From Casuarius casuarius (taxonomy: Eukaryota > Chordata > Aves > Casuariiformes > Casuariidae): a stretch of DNA of 64,000 bases. How positions within the stretch are numbered: position 1 is the stretch's first letter; every line of letters begins with the position of its first letter. Position numbers and translations under genes: made by a program. Location: assembly GCA_003342895.1 (NCBI GenBank), contig PTFA01000158.1, forward strand, positions 1,258,026-1,322,025. Reading direction: 5' to 3'. Of this stretch, positions 22,914-36,307 are shown one piece after another. The notes under the pieces were generated by a model. The model searched no databases. It was not told the DNA's origin and saw nothing but the letters and a program-made list of their open reading frames with translations.

Positions 22914-25900
22914 TTTTCCATTTGGTCTGTGTACTTGTCATTTAGCTGTCTACAGGAAATGAACTGAAGAAATGGTCGTGAAAATTTGTCTCAGTAGAAG
23001 TTATGGCCAGATGAACAATGGCTCTGCCATTCCTTCTGGATATGATCTAGCTTTTGCTCATGTTGACAGTAGGACTACTATGGCCATTGGAGGGATTGTG
23101 ACCTAAATTACTATAATGCAAAATAATATCGAGCATGTATTGTCATGTAAATTATATGGTAACTGGCTCAGATGTTCTTAACATTAGGTGCTCATCTGTG
23201 CTAGAAGTAAGCAGCTAATTATATGATGCAACAGAAGGTCTTGTGAACACAGGATTAACAGTGATGCATATCTTAAAGTCTGTGGCCAAGATCACTAGTG
23301 ATATACCCTTATCCAAACCCCAGGAAAGCTATTGTTTTCTCAAAACAGAGGGAATAAATCCTTCAAAAGTCTTTGTGTTCAAACAGACTGGTCTGGCTAG
23401 TACCAGCATCCTCACAGGCATATTGGTACAAACTTCTGAGAACTCCCCCCTCTTGCTTCTTCTACAAGCCTTCAGGTGGGTTACCTTCAGAAGGGGGCAG
23501 ATGCTCATCAGGCTTTATCATAACTGTTGTGGTCAGGGCCAGGCTTTGCTAGGTACTGGACAAAGGATGAGAAATAATGCTTGCTAGGAGGAGTTTGCAA
23601 TGTGGACAGATGAGGCAGAAAAGCTGGGAAGGAAACAGTAGTACTGAATGGGTAAAGGACACGTCTATCCATTTATTGCAGTGCCATCCAGGCTCTGAGC
23701 TGGCTCTGAGCAGGTCAGTATCCCTATATAAGGAAGGGCAGAAATCCTGTCTTCCCAGGAACACCATAACTGTGTCGTCAGATGGCTGAACTGTGTTAAC
23801 TAGTTCTGAGAAAGCGTTACATTCAAACTTACATTTACATTCAAAACAACAGATTTAATTAGATTAGTTCTTTGGGATCAAAATTCAGGGAAGATGAAGG
23901 AGAAAAATAAAAGAATAAGTTTTCTGTTAGGTCTAGAGTGATGCAGAAATCCTCACATTTGTGAGAACTCACATGGTGCAAGTCAAGAAAAGCACAGTCA
24001 GAAGAGAGGTCTGAAGCTACTCTCACTCCAAATATACAGATGACCCTGTAGAGCCCACTGAAGAAGCTCAGCTTCTCCATGCCTAGTCTGCCCTAGCTCT
24101 TTAACAGGCTACCAGAAGGGATTCTGACATATTTAATGGACTGAGTGTATTGAAATGGGAGGGGAAGGATGAAGGTAATAATAACTTTGTCAATATTAGT
24201 AGATTCAACAGTGCCAGAAGACAGCCCCAGTGCTGGAATTTGATCAACCACGCAGTTTAGCTGTTTGCTGGCTCCCTAGCACAACCCTGCTCCCTGCCAG
24301 CTGGAGCTCTCCCAAACCATGGCAGAGCTTGGTGTCAGAGCCAGCATGGGCCAGGGACCTTTCCCAATGGCACTTTGCAGGCAGTCATCCTCTTACAGGG
24401 GAAGAGTGAGACAAGCAGTGTGGACATGTGCTAGTCCATACCAGTTAGCCTCAGTGCTTGCAGTTATATTTAACTTCCCCAAGCACATTTAATTTGTGAG
24501 TAGCTGAGTACCTGATATGTGTGGAATGATGTTTTGCTCCTCATCTAAGCCAGGTAGAGAGACAAGCCTCTGCTGTCCTTGCAGAAGGAATGACATTCAC
24601 AGGTTTGTTTATCCCTAGCTATTTCAAACCTTTGCTTATCGTCATGCTCTCTAGATAACTGTGATAAAAATGATAGAGAAGGTAATTTTAAGTCAGAAGA
24701 ACTTATTAAAAAGTTCGGAAAGAAATGCTGAAAGAGGATGAAACTCCTTTCATACATGCTCTGACATATTCACTGACCCATCTGGAGTTACTAGATTACA
24801 GCATTCGTTTGTCCAGCCTGGCAGTGGCATTCAACACTTTCGATATGCTTTAAGGTCTAAGCAGAAACAACCACCCTTTGTTACTCTGAATGCCTTATTC
24901 TAATACACGTTGTAATTTTATAGTACTTTTGATGAGCCCTGATTAGCAAGATAGCTAAGAGATTTGTTTCATTGGAGTGGTGGGATAGCTAGGCTGTGAT
25001 GGCTGTAGAGGCTAACACATATAGCTGCTACTTGCGTCTGATGATTGAGGCTGTCGCACCTACACGAAAGGCTGACTGGCTGAAAAATTGGATTCTTTAG
25101 TGCTGCAGAGCCATAAAAAAGAAAGTTTCTTCTTGACCTTTAAATAAAGAAGTCAGTAACCTAAAACATGAGGTTACTCAGCAGGCACAAAACTGCCTAT
25201 TCACTTTGGAAAGAGTATCAAAACTAGTTTTATTTACAGAACAGCATTTCTTGATTGTTCTAACATTACTTTTTCAAAAGAGTTCAGCAAAATTTCAGCT
25301 GCTTCTTTGAATTTTAAAGATGTATGAAATCATCCAAATCTATTGGATCTAGCTATTCACATCCTGAGTCAGCTGATATCAGAATGACTGTATATTAGTA
25401 TTGAAAATTACAGCAATGAAAACCCAATTTAATGATGATGAGAATCTGATTCATTGTTGTTGTCATATCTGAATTTCCTTCTTTGGATACAGAATCATTG
25501 CCAGATGCTAAGTGTAAAATTGTGACATAATGCAATTATGCATGCTTCATCTCTATTCTTCCAAAGACCCACAGAAATTAAAGATGAAAAAGGATATGTA
25601 TGCCAAGCTGTGTAGCCAGCAGTATGAGTTTCTTCCTTGCAGACTATTAATCACTGCTTCGTCCTTTGCATTTTATATTATTTCTTGTAATTTCATAGGC
25701 CTTTACAGATAGGAAGTAGAAAAGTGTATCTGTCCTTCACCCAATTTGTAGATGTTCTGCTCTCTGGTCAGCTATGGGAATGGGGACTGTCAACAAAAAC
25801 ATGTTTAATGGTCTAATTAGAAAATCTTTGCCTACTATGCTCCTACATGTGAACTTCATAGCTCATTACAAAATAGATGAGTCCCCTCATAATACTTGTA

Positions 25901-27051
25901 TAATTATATCCTTTGTAGCCATTCATTCACATAGATATCTTTGTACAAACTGATGTTGTAAAGTGCATGTATCTTCACATCTCTGTACCCGTGCTGGATG
26001 GCCTAAGCAGATTGCATCCTGCTGCTGCAAAATCTCCTGTCCATCTCTAGCAGCTATACCCATTCCATTTTATAGTTTGCATAGGTCAAAATGAGATAAA
26101 AATGTGTTTGGAACTTAAATTTTTGTTGAATTTTTTTTTCCACTGAATCAGAGAACGTGAATTGTTTTCATGGTGTCATTTTTATTTCAAGACAGCTCTC
26201 AGGAACAATTACACTGAGAAAGGTATAGGCTGGCTTTGGAAGCCAGGTTCTCCCATGATCTTCAGCATCATAAGAACACCTTTCAAAGATTGGAGGTTTC
26301 TACTCTGAAAAAGGTGTTTTCTGCCTCCTGATAAGCTATTTTCCTTAGTGCCGGAAGATGAATGAGTCCTGTTTCAGTGGGTGGTTTAATTCAAATGAAA
26401 GTAAAGAAGAAAGATGTGGAGTTTTAGGGGGTGTTAGGGATGTGTTTCCCATGACTAAGAGTCTTTTTGTAAAAATCTTTGAGAATCATAATCAGAACTG
26501 TCTTGGTAGGGGTGCCAGGCAGTGGCGAGAGGGAAGGGAAATTCTTCAGCTTGAAGGGAAGGGTTTTTGGAATCTGCTCAATAACAAGTAGAACAAGCAC
26601 TGTTGATATAGCTGATGTCCTCCTCTTCTGCTAGGCTTGCTGCCCACAGCTACACGTTTTGCTGTAAACTGTCACCTTGGATTAACCTAGTGTGGACTGA
26701 ACTCACACCAGCAAAAGAAGTGGATACTGTCATATGGCCTCGTTCAAGGGAGAGGCCAGATGGTGTCCAACACCAACAGCTTGTGCTCATCTGGAAGGTT
26801 CAGCCTGGAGAAAATTTTAATAAATAGCTCAAAAGCTGGAGTGACCCGAGATCTGATTGAGTGTGGAAAAAGGAATTTGAAGAAGGACAGGGAAAGGAAA
26901 AACTTCAGACATTTTAGCCTATGTACTCCTGTATGAGTGAAAGATGGACCTTGCATTTCTGTAAAATGCTAAAGAAAGATGTGGACATGGGGTAAAGGAG
27001 AGAAGAATGAAGCAAAAGGCATGGTCAGGGTTAAGTCTTGTTAGCTGCTAA
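22914..27051. other. Unique non-coding sequence
   Basis: No gene is recognised. An 11-base unit TGGCTCTGAGC is nearly repeated in tandem at about 23692-23713. Open frames reach at most 114 codons (23243-23587, plus) and have no recognisable domain. Confidence 0.5.
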
Positions 27052-27067
27052 AGAGAGAGAGAGAGAG
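27052..27067 (+). repeat. (AG)8 microsatellite
   Basis: Eight uninterrupted AG units. Confidence 0.95.
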
Positions 27068-27570
27068 CAGTGTAGCAGAGCCTTGCTACAAGTCAGTGTG
27101 CGTAGTATGGCAAATTCCTGTAAAGATAGGACAAAAATCATCATTAGTGATGCGTTGTGCCTTACTGTAATGTAGTGACTAAAGTAATCTGCACAGAGTG
27201 AAGGCTGACTGATGCTTTCAGATTCTCACCTGCTTTGGGAAAATTAGTGGAGGACTCTGTCCAGGGCTGGGTGCAGCAAAGTCCTGGATGGGATGAAACT
27301 TGGAAAGGTCGGAGGTCTGCAGAGCAGCCTTACCGAGGAGGAGCTCTGATGACTGACTTCTCCTACCCCTGTTCTTCTGCACACACACAGAGGCGTTTAA
27401 GAGGGAGGTTTCTGCCAGCTGAAGTTGATATGAACTTTTTTTAGCAATTTACTGATTTTTTTTAAAATGTCATATTTAGCTCCCTCTTACTATATCCTGA
27501 TTTGAAGGTTACTGCACAGATAAAATCTTCTCCGTTTATTTAACTCCTGAGAAAATCCACTCTTTTTAAG

Positions 27571-27604
27571 GGAACTGATTTACACCCTGCCCTGAATTCT
27601 GGCT
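27571..27604 (-). repeat. Decayed arm of a palindromic interspersed repeat
   Basis: GGGAACTGATTTACACCCTG, then CCCTGAATTCTGGC, resembles the right arm of the repeat type seen at 57240-57318 ('TGATTTACACCAGCTGAGGATCTGGC'). It is a single short match and tentative. Confidence 0.3.
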
Positions 27605-29384
27605 CGATTGAGGCTGATCAGGAGTATTTGCTATAACCCTATGAATCCATTCAGAAATGTGAGTCTTACAGCTAAAATTTTGTATTCAGTCATCCATATT
27701 CTCCATTCATTTTGGCATTATAGGCTAAGTTCTGTCTTCAGAGACATTACCTGGCTCAGGATTTAGCCCTAAAGTCTTCAGAAATATTTGATATCAGGTA
27801 AAAATGTAATATGTCTGGACTAAAAAAATAGTTATAGTCTATTTTAGTTAGAGGGAGAAAAAAATCCTCATGGATTGAAAAGCACTTTGAGAGAGGGAAG
27901 CCGGCGTACTACATTCTGCAAGGAAGATGAGTTTGAATCTTAAATTTTATTACATTTAAAAATTAATAGTAGGAAAACAAACTCCTTAGCTTAGCACTCC
28001 AGAGTCAATCTTTTTACTCTGAGTGTTAAAAATGAATCTTCTCTGACTCCAGCCTCAAATTTACTTCAGTGTAAAACACAAAGTTTGGTGGGGTTTTTGT
28101 TGCTTTATCATTATAAACCAAAGTTATAAACCGACTTTATAGGAAGGCTATTGGAAATCAAATTAAAGCTGTGTTAATACTTTGCTTTAGGAATAAACAG
28201 CATGTGAATTTTCGCAGCAGCCTTATTTAGCACACAAATGTAATTGAATTGCAGCTGACTAATTGCACTTCATTTCTTTAGCATATGAAAGGTTTCACTT
28301 GCCAAACTGTACCCTGTGTGTTTATGCAGATTTTAAGCAAAAGTTCTCAGGAAGCAGCACAACACCCCCAAAGTGAATCTGTTACTATTAAACTGTTATT
28401 GCACTTCGTCCTGTATCTGCTCCAGGTGACTTCCTTTTTTTTTTTTTTTTTTTTTTTTTCTTTTTTCCCCAAAGTCAGCAGAGCAGTAAAAAGCTTTATG
28501 ATGGGTATTTGCCTAACTTATTGATAGTGGTGCCTCAGCAGGGATTCGAGAGTGTCTTTTAGTTTTCATTATGTGGGTAGGGGAGCAGTAAAATTGCATC
28601 TGGAAGCTATTTAGATTCAAATTTAAACTAAGGGACTTAGGAAATGGAATAGACACCACAGTAAAGGAATAAACCAAGAAACAGCAAAGAGGAAAACCAG
28701 AAATCACTGGAATAAACTATTTTTTGCCTCTCAAATGAACTTTTATTTAAAAGTAAAATCTCAGGTAAAGATGTCAGAATGCCTGTTGAATTTTGTCAGA
28801 CCCCACAGGTTTGTTCCCTGTGCATTATATGTCCCAAAGAGTTTTTCTAAAAACGTGTAGAGAGGGCAAAGGCGGTTCCTGTGCACAGAAGAATGGGCTT
28901 TTCTGGCCAAATCTAAAGCCTAGATCAATCTTCAGATGTTACTTTCAGATGTTACAGTGTCTCAGTGTGGAAATGGCAAAGTAGCACTGTCCTGGAAACC
29001 AGACCTGAGAAGAAGATGAATACACTTGTCTTTGCCTATGCCTGTTGTTTTTTCTTTCCCTGAAGAAAGTGCCATTATGGCATTTCCACAGCTTGCTGAC
29101 TGCACAGCTGGCAGGGGCAACATCTGTTGACATGGATTTATACTCACACTTGGCTGCAGAATGGAGACCTGCGGTAAATGTGCAGTTTTGCAGGTGTAAA
29201 TTTTGTGTGGTTAGTCTGCTGGGTGAATCCTTGCAGATGCTTCATAAATAAGGCTGGTTAAAAATGTGTACCCAGTGTTTCATCGACGTGCTGAGGGTTA
29301 GATGTGGAACTGGAAGGATGTCAAATGCCAAAAATTACTTTGGAAGAGAATATGAAGTGATAAACAGCTTTCAGAAACTTGCTC
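27605..29384. other. Unique non-coding sequence with simple repeats
   Basis: No gene is seen. A repeat-free AT-rich stretch at 28150-28300 contains several homeodomain-like cores (TAATTGAATTG, CTAATTGCAC) and could be a conserved element, untested. A 12-base TTCAGATGTTAC is directly repeated at 28931-28955. Confidence 0.45.
28435..28459 (+). repeat. Poly(T) tract of 25
   Basis: Twenty-five T, one C, then six T and CCCC. No retrotransposon body adjoins it that I can recognise, so this is a simple homopolymer rather than a proven poly(A) tail. Length is likely polymorphic and error-prone. Confidence 0.95.
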
Positions 29385-29450
29385 AAAGGGACTTAACCAC
29401 ATGTTTAGGAATTAGGGCACTCAACTCTGTGCTTTGCTGAACTGAGGTTG
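29385..29450 (+). repeat. Decayed palindromic interspersed repeat
   Basis: GGGACTTAACCACATGTTTA, then a gap of about 25 bases, then GTGCTTTGCTGAACTGAGG. This resembles a dispersed motif I recall from amniote genomes ('GGGACTTAAGCACATGCTTAA ... GTGCTTTGCTGAATCGGGG'). Order and spacing agree. The family is not named here. Confidence 0.45.
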
Positions 29451-29695
29451 AACATATAGGTCTTTGCACCTATATGTATATATAAAAGATGAATTCAAAA
29501 TTCTAGCTTTTTAAGAACTGGAATAAACTATGTTGAATCCACAAAAGGAAAAAATCTTATCCTAGTGAAATAAATTTGTATCATAGGTGATTGGAGAGTT
29601 CTGTTTCTTATTCACATCTGATATGGTTATACCTGATACTTCACAATCTTTCAGGGGAAAAAAAAAGTCAAAATAAAATACTCTTTCTTCCTCCC

Positions 29696-29998
29696 TTCCC
29701 TTCCCTTCCCTTCCCTTCCCTTCCCTTCCCTTCCCTTCCCTTCCCTTCCCTTCCCTTCCCTTCCCTTCCCTTCNNNNNNNNNNNNNNNNNNNNNNNNNNN
29801 NNNNNNNNNNNNNNNNNNNNNNNNNNNNNNNNNNNNNNNNNNNNNNNNNNNNNNNNNNNNNNNNNNNNNNNNNNNNNNNNNNNNNNNNNNNNNNNNNNNN
29901 NNNNNNNNNNNNNCTTCCCTTCCCTTCCCTTCCCTTCCCTTCCCTTCCCTTCCCTTCCCTTCCTTCTTTCCTTCTTTCCTTCTTTCCTTCTTTCTTTT
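29696..29998 (+). repeat. (TTCCC)n pentanucleotide tract passing into (TTCTTTCC)n, with assembly gap
   Basis: About 15 uninterrupted TTCCC units run up to 29773, and the same units resume at 29914 and continue to about 29960. They then change to an 8-base TTCTTTCC unit repeated four times. The strand is pure pyrimidine over the visible part. The true length is unknown because of the gap. The long frames spanning this region in several phases are artefacts of the repeat. Confidence 0.97.
29774..29913. other. Assembly gap, 140 N
   Basis: All 140 bases are N and both edges are in the TTCCC repeat, so the gap marks unresolved repeat length rather than missing unique sequence. Confidence 0.99.
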
Positions 29999-32900
29999 GA
30001 GAGAGACCATAACATGAAATTCCCAATCTATATTTTGGATACTTAAGTGGATTGGATAAATTCTCAAAGGATAGGACATAAAGACTGAAAGCAGATTTAA
30101 ACACAGAATGAATCAAAAACCACAACAGTCATGGAAACCTGGAAAGAGATTTGTCATTCTACTTTTTCCAAAAGCAAGTATATGCAAAAAGACTACCTGG
30201 CAATGACAAGACAATACTGAAAAGTAGGGATAGTTTTTTGAACCATTAATTATGGGCTTGAGATGTAATGCATCGTATTAAGGAGTCAGTCTATACATCT
30301 ATTCAGAGAAGATTCTTCTTTTTCCTTTGTGTATTCCTATAGTGTTTTGGTTGCAATGCCAGGAGAAAGCAGCTGATATGTCCCTTTCCAAATAACACAT
30401 AGAAAAGAGAAGGGAGAAGGGAATGCACAGAGGTCCTGCTTATGCATTACCAAAGATGTGAATACGCAGTGGTGGCAGGGAAGCAATCTGCCCCATAAAA
30501 ATGATCAGCAAAATGAACTTAAATGAGATATAAGGAAACAAACTGTGGCCTTGGGTCAGACTGAACTGTGCCAGTGTAATTTCAAATAAACACTTCCTAT
30601 GTTTCTCTCTTCCTTAATCTTTTGTCTTGATTGCTTGTCCTGAATATTCTGTTGTTTTGCTGATGATATTGTTGCTTTCTTGTTCACTTTGGTGAAAACA
30701 GTAGGAACGCAGGACACAGAAGACATAGGAATGGCTGTACAGGTCTGTCATGGCTTTGTGGAGCCCCTGAAGGAGAGCCCAAGGACATAGCTGGCTTCCT
30801 CCAGATCCTCCCAGCCTCCGAGGCTCTTAATGGGATGCTTGTCACAAGGTAAATATTTATGCTTGCCCCTTAAGATTCTTCTATATGAAAGATGATGATT
30901 GGACTCTTTATATAGTTTCTTGTTTCAAATCTGCAATTCAGCTCTTATTCTCACAAATGCAAATGATTATCCCAGTACTACAAACCTTGATTTATTGTTT
31001 GATGCTCATCCCTCATTGCACTATATGATTAATTTTCTTGCTTGATCAGTTACAGCCCAATTTCCAAAGCTTAATGGATTTTCAATATTTTTGTCCTTGG
31101 AGCTAGTAGAGAGATGTACATATATGAGGAAATATTATTTATGTGTCCATCAGAAGTATATTTCATACATTTCAAAGCAAATGCTGGAATAAGGAGTATG
31201 GTATGTTCAACCTCTTGTTATAACTTGTCTTAAATTTATAGTTATTAGTTATATTACTAAAGTGTTTAGCTAATACTAGAGTCCCAATGTGAAATCCCTT
31301 TACAAATGCACACAGTGAGAGACATCCCAAGTATCTTTACATACTAAATGTATCTACATCAGAGGCAAAGATAGGAGCTAAGATTGGAGCCAATGGATGT
31401 ATATCTGCTGAAAAATAAAAGAGGGTCACAGCTCAAATTTAAATATTGCTTAACTATTAATTTTCTTAGTACTCCTGTTTTGGGCCATTTCTTTTAGATA
31501 ACTTCAATACAAAGACTTTGGGGAAAATTTAGCCCTCAGACTGGTCACAAAAAAAAGCAGCGTGCATGGCTTTTGGTTCTTTTGGTTCTCTATATTGGCT
31601 TTATCTCAGCAAGCTTTTCACATTGAAACACCCCTGCATGTCCTCATGCCATCCCCTCGAGGTCATGCAGCACACTCCTTCCCTTTTGTGCTGTTAAAAA
31701 ACCCCACTTTCCTGGGCTGAAGCACAGCCCTCATGTTCTTTGGACCCTTTGAACTGAAAAATCAAAATAAACAAAGGGGCTACTTCTTTGGGTTGCAAGA
31801 GTGTGGGACCTTTTTCTAGCACTAAGGCCAGGTGGCACAGAAGAGCCTGTGTCTCTGCTATTGAACTCTGTTACTGTCAAAAACAGGGTGTCTGTGTCTG
31901 AAGTGCCTGTCTGGAGTGGCCCTTGGTCCACGCGACATCCCAAACTCTTGGGACTTGTTTAGGAAGTGCTAACTGAAGCACTGGAGCAGCTGAACAATAT
32001 TGACAATTTAATTCTGGAATCCGGGTACGTTATTAACGCTGTTTAATTTAAGCAGTGTAGCCAGAGGATGGTCTGGCCTAGTCCAAGGCTCTGCACTGTG
32101 GATGCAGCTGGTGCATGTCACTAAGACTCCAGTTCCTGGGCCTGTTTTGTTTAATGGCATAGAGGTGGCTTTCCAACCCAGTTATGATATGATTCTGGTT
32201 GTCTTTCTACTGACTTCAAATTGGAAGGCATATGCTTACTTACCTTACTGATTCTGTGTCCTAGGTATGAAATTACCATGTTCAGGCCCTTCTATCATCA
32301 CAAGATGTCCTGAATCACCCAAGACTTACCTGGTTTCTGCTTCAGAGTTGAAGAACGGTCCCTCACATTATCAATGTCATTTCAGCGCATCGCGATGCTG
32401 TTCTGTTGCACCCTTTGCTTGTCGATCTGTATGTTACCTGTCAGGTGTCAGAAATCTGGCTGGGGATCAAGGGAATTCACTCCAGATTCTGGGGATCTGG
32501 TGGATCTACTTTTAAATAATAAGTAACTGTAGGTGTTAGAAAAGCCTATCTATATTTGTAAGTTCTTTATATTTTATAGGGTATAATTAGTATCACGGTC
32601 CAGTGTTTGTAGCAATTCAGTTTCATGAAACTGCATGCTCATTAATGCAATTGCTATATGGGGAGATATTCTACACAGGCCATTTGATGCTGATGGGTTT
32701 GGTCTCATTTTGTATTAGCCACCATTACTTTCTCTCCTCATCAGTTTTTCTCAGTCTTTAAACTCCCTGATGCCCCAAATGTGCTAGTTATACTCAGTAC
32801 TTTAGTGCTAGTCTGGAGATGCAAACTCCCCTGGAAAAATTGGTTTTGGGTGAGATGGGTATTAAGCTAGCCAGCTAAAACAATTTAGTAAATACTTATG

Positions 32901-34339
32901 CTATTCTACAGTCCAGTTATTCAGACCCTTAACTTTACAGGCACATTGTAGGTGGTCTGAGGGGAATTTGCTATCAGTCTTGGTTTCTGTGTACGTTGTG
33001 GTGTGAACTACAGATTCCTTTCGTAAGGATATGGTACTGTGAGGTTATTTAGAATAAAGCAAGTAGTTATGAAATAACTGGCTGGAAATTGCTTGAACTT
33101 AAATGCATAATAGATTTTGTTTGCAAGCATTAAGTTTTCTGGCAAGTCCTTCTGAGCTTTCTCTCATGTCCATGGGTTTGGGAAGATCTTCATCATGAAC
33201 TGGCTGAAGGTTGCACTTTTCAGATCTTTTCAAACCCTTGCTGACATGTTTGCAAACAGCTTGGCAAAATTTAAACTGCTGAGAAGCTGCAATAACAGCC
33301 TATGTCTCCCATCTTCGGGCAGTTACTGCTGCTTGCATGATAGATTAAAAGCAGACTGTATGTGTGGAATTATAACAGTTTTTTCATTCTGATATTCAAA
33401 CATCAAGCCTCCCACTCAAAAATAATCCATTTTTCAGGTAAATTTAAACCCTATGTTAAATCCAACCTAAACATTACTGTAGTAAAATAAAAAATAATAG
33501 ATTTTCAAAAAGGATTTTAAAACAAAAAAAAATTAACAGTTCTTTCCTTAAAAATGTTGAAATAAACATTCTAATTTTTCAGGTATCTTCTTACATCTTA
33601 TCAAATCACTTATCAAATACAACCACTGCTTAGTGGTCCTTGGTCAATGCTTTTTTAACCAAACAAGGCATTCCTGTGTTTTTCTTTCAGTGATACTATT
33701 CCCCAGCTCCAGCCATGAGCATTTGACATGAAACCTATTTCTCCTCTTTGTATGCAGTACCAACCACGCCGGCATCCTAGGCCATGCCTTGGGCTCTGAG
33801 GCTTCGTGGTAGCACAACCACTGCTAACGTAGCTTTCGAGGTTCTTTGCAAAAAGAGTGCAGAAGTTGGGCGCTGGTATAAAAGAGTCTAAATATATCAG
33901 GGCAAAATGTTCTATTTGGCTTTGCATATGAGAATAAATTAATCTTCTGTGGAAAAATAAGGTTGCTACTTTTTCGCCCCTTTCATTGGCACTAGAGGCT
34001 AACAAGCATTGGCAGCAGTCTGGGGGCTCTCTACATACTGCCTTTCTTTTGTAAATGTAAGTCGTGTACTATTGTTTCTGGTTTAGGATTGAATTACTGA
34101 AATGTGTTAACTGGGAGAATGATATATAGCAAATAATGAGGAGATGATGAGCTTTCGGGTACAAACTTTATGAAATATAAATATTCATGTTAGTGTTTAT
34201 GAAACACTCAGGAACAGAGAACATTTCCTCTGCTCTCCAGAAGACGTGTAAATACATCATATGCTGATGAATACATTTTGTTATTGCTTTTACTTTTTCC
34301 TTGCAATCAACTCTATATTCTGTATGCTGAACACAAGCA
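29999..34339. other. Unique non-coding sequence
   Basis: No gene is recognised. A GC-richer patch at 30700-30850 holds a 50-codon open frame that ends at AGGTAA, but it lacks a convincing polypyrimidine acceptor. The A-rich stretch 33480-33535 is low complexity. Confidence 0.45.
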
Positions 34340-34750
34340 TGTCAAATATGTTTTGGGAGTGAAAATGCTTCAGCTAATGAAGCTCTCTTATACGGGCTGC
34401 CATTTCCTGTTAAAAGTGGGATGCTTTTTATAACTTAAAGGTGGTATTAGATTTTTAATTATAGGCTTCCATGTAATACTACTTAAATAGAACTTAAGGA
34501 AGAATTCCTGTGTAGAGAATAAGCCAAATTTAATGCACGGGTTCCATTTAATTAGACATTTTCTGCTTTAATAGTTGAATTCCCTACCCAAATTTCATTT
34601 CCATAATCAAGCCATGTTTAGACTGTTGACATACTATTACTTCATCAAAGCATTCATTGTAACCTTCTCTTTCCAAAACTCTCATTACGTTAAGATTAAT
34701 TGAGAGCATTTGCATAATGCCAAAAGACAACAAAGTTTCACATGAAGTAA
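34340..34750. promoter_or_regulatory. Candidate conserved non-coding element (POU and SOX motifs)
   Basis: This repeat-free AT-rich block has no coding frame. Near its end it contains an octamer, ATTTGCATAA (34708-34717), and 11 bases later AACAAAG (34729-34735), a SOX core. Upstream lie several TAATTA and TTAATTAG-type cores (34455, 34547, 34695). POU octamer plus SOX core in proximity is a known arrangement in neural and pluripotency enhancers, though direct partners usually sit 0-3 bp apart, so cooperative binding is not implied. Conservation is untested. Confidence 0.3.
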
Positions 34751-36307
34751 AAGGGATTTTTTTTCCTGGCTTTCATACTCTAATGAATAAAGCCAGTGAG
34801 TAAAATTCAACAGTTGACACAGAACTGTTACTGTGGGTTTTACAAACAGTGACAGAAAATATTGAAAACAAAGTAAGTGAGGTGAAAAATATGTATTTTT
34901 GCTTGTCCTTTAAAAGCCTAATTTCTCTCTTACTTTGTAACTCAAATGTATTATGTAAAAGGTGCTTCCATAAAAGCTTTTGTCAAATATACCAGCTAAA
35001 ATTACTTAAAATTCTAAATTCTTCATCAGTGAAGATGAAGCCTTTCAGTCAACGTTTATGAAATCTTTGACAGGATTATTTTACAATTTTATGTAAAACA
35101 GCTCCCAGATAGGGTAGCACATTGGAGCAGAAGCTGGGATTACTGGTCCCGTATCTTAGTACTAGAGTGGTCTTGTCTGTCCTTGTCGGCAGGTTCACTG
35201 TACCAGCAGTTTTCTCCTGCTGGATCCTTGGATTATAAATGGAGATGTGGGTTTATACAAATGTCATGGCAAGTATGAAAAGGGAACCTCTCAAACTTAC
35301 AAAAGGGGAAAGGGAGAAGGTAGGAATGAGAGGCATTAAGTGATTTCTCCCCTTTAAATTGTCATGAAAGAACACAGAAATAAGTCTTGACTCGAAACAG
35401 GCAGATACATTTTGTGCACAGCTGCCCAAACTGGCAGTCTCCAATTCATACTGGAAAAAAGGGAAAATGGCATCCACCTCTATAAAGTGTTCATCAGAGG
35501 AGAAAGGGACATGGAGATTAAAGCTATTTACCTGAAATTCAAGACATTGGTCTTAAATCTCTTAGTTCCTTGAGCAAGCACTTGGCTGTTTCAGAAACTC
35601 CCATACCTTGTGCTAACAGTGCTCACAGACACACACTTTTTGAGCTGAACAGTGACCGTGGAGCTCTTTTTATACAGGTAATAAGCTAAGAGGCCAATTC
35701 ATGTCTGTAAGAAAGAAATTCCAGAAAATGTTCTTTATATGATCACTAATATGGTGGTAGAACTTAAAAAAGTCCACGGTTTCAGTATCACAGAAAATTT
35801 TCAGTATAGTCAGCTTTTAGACACATAGCAAGAAACAATTCTCTGTCTCTTTTTTCTTTTTTGTGTTAGGATGATCGATGGACCCCAACTGAGAAGAGGT
35901 ATGTTTGATGGAGACTGCAGAAAATATCACTCTCTGAAATGTTAAGTAGCCATCTCATGAACTGATCTGGTAGGCTTAAAGAAAAGATGACACTGTATTT
36001 GTGCCCAAGAAATCTAATTGGCCATCCTTTTTACCCATCTTACTTTTAATCCCATTTCTAGCCTTCAAGATAACCTGCTCTGCATCCTTTCGTTCTACAG
36101 TAACACATACTTTGACCCGGGTTTCAGTGCCTCCATTTCATACCCTGCTTTGTTCTTTATTTCTAGCATCTATTTCTTCCATGGGCATTTCTAAACCCAA
36201 AAATATTCAGGAAGGATATTCAGGAAGTAAGCGGTCAGCACATATCCTACATATACATATATAGAGAGAGAGCCATAAAAAAATTAAATATTGTATTCTT
36301 TTCTTTC
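34751..36307. other. Unique non-coding sequence
   Basis: No gene is seen. A 13-base unit ATATTCAGGAAGG is nearly repeated in tandem at 36203-36228. Confidence 0.5.

Noticed and set aside
29562..30125. Long frames of repeated REGKG or FPSLP peptides
   Set aside because: They are translations of the TTCCC repeat and run through the N gap.
30700..30852. Candidate exon with a frame ending at AGGTAA
   Set aside because: The upstream acceptor is poor and the peptide is not recognised.
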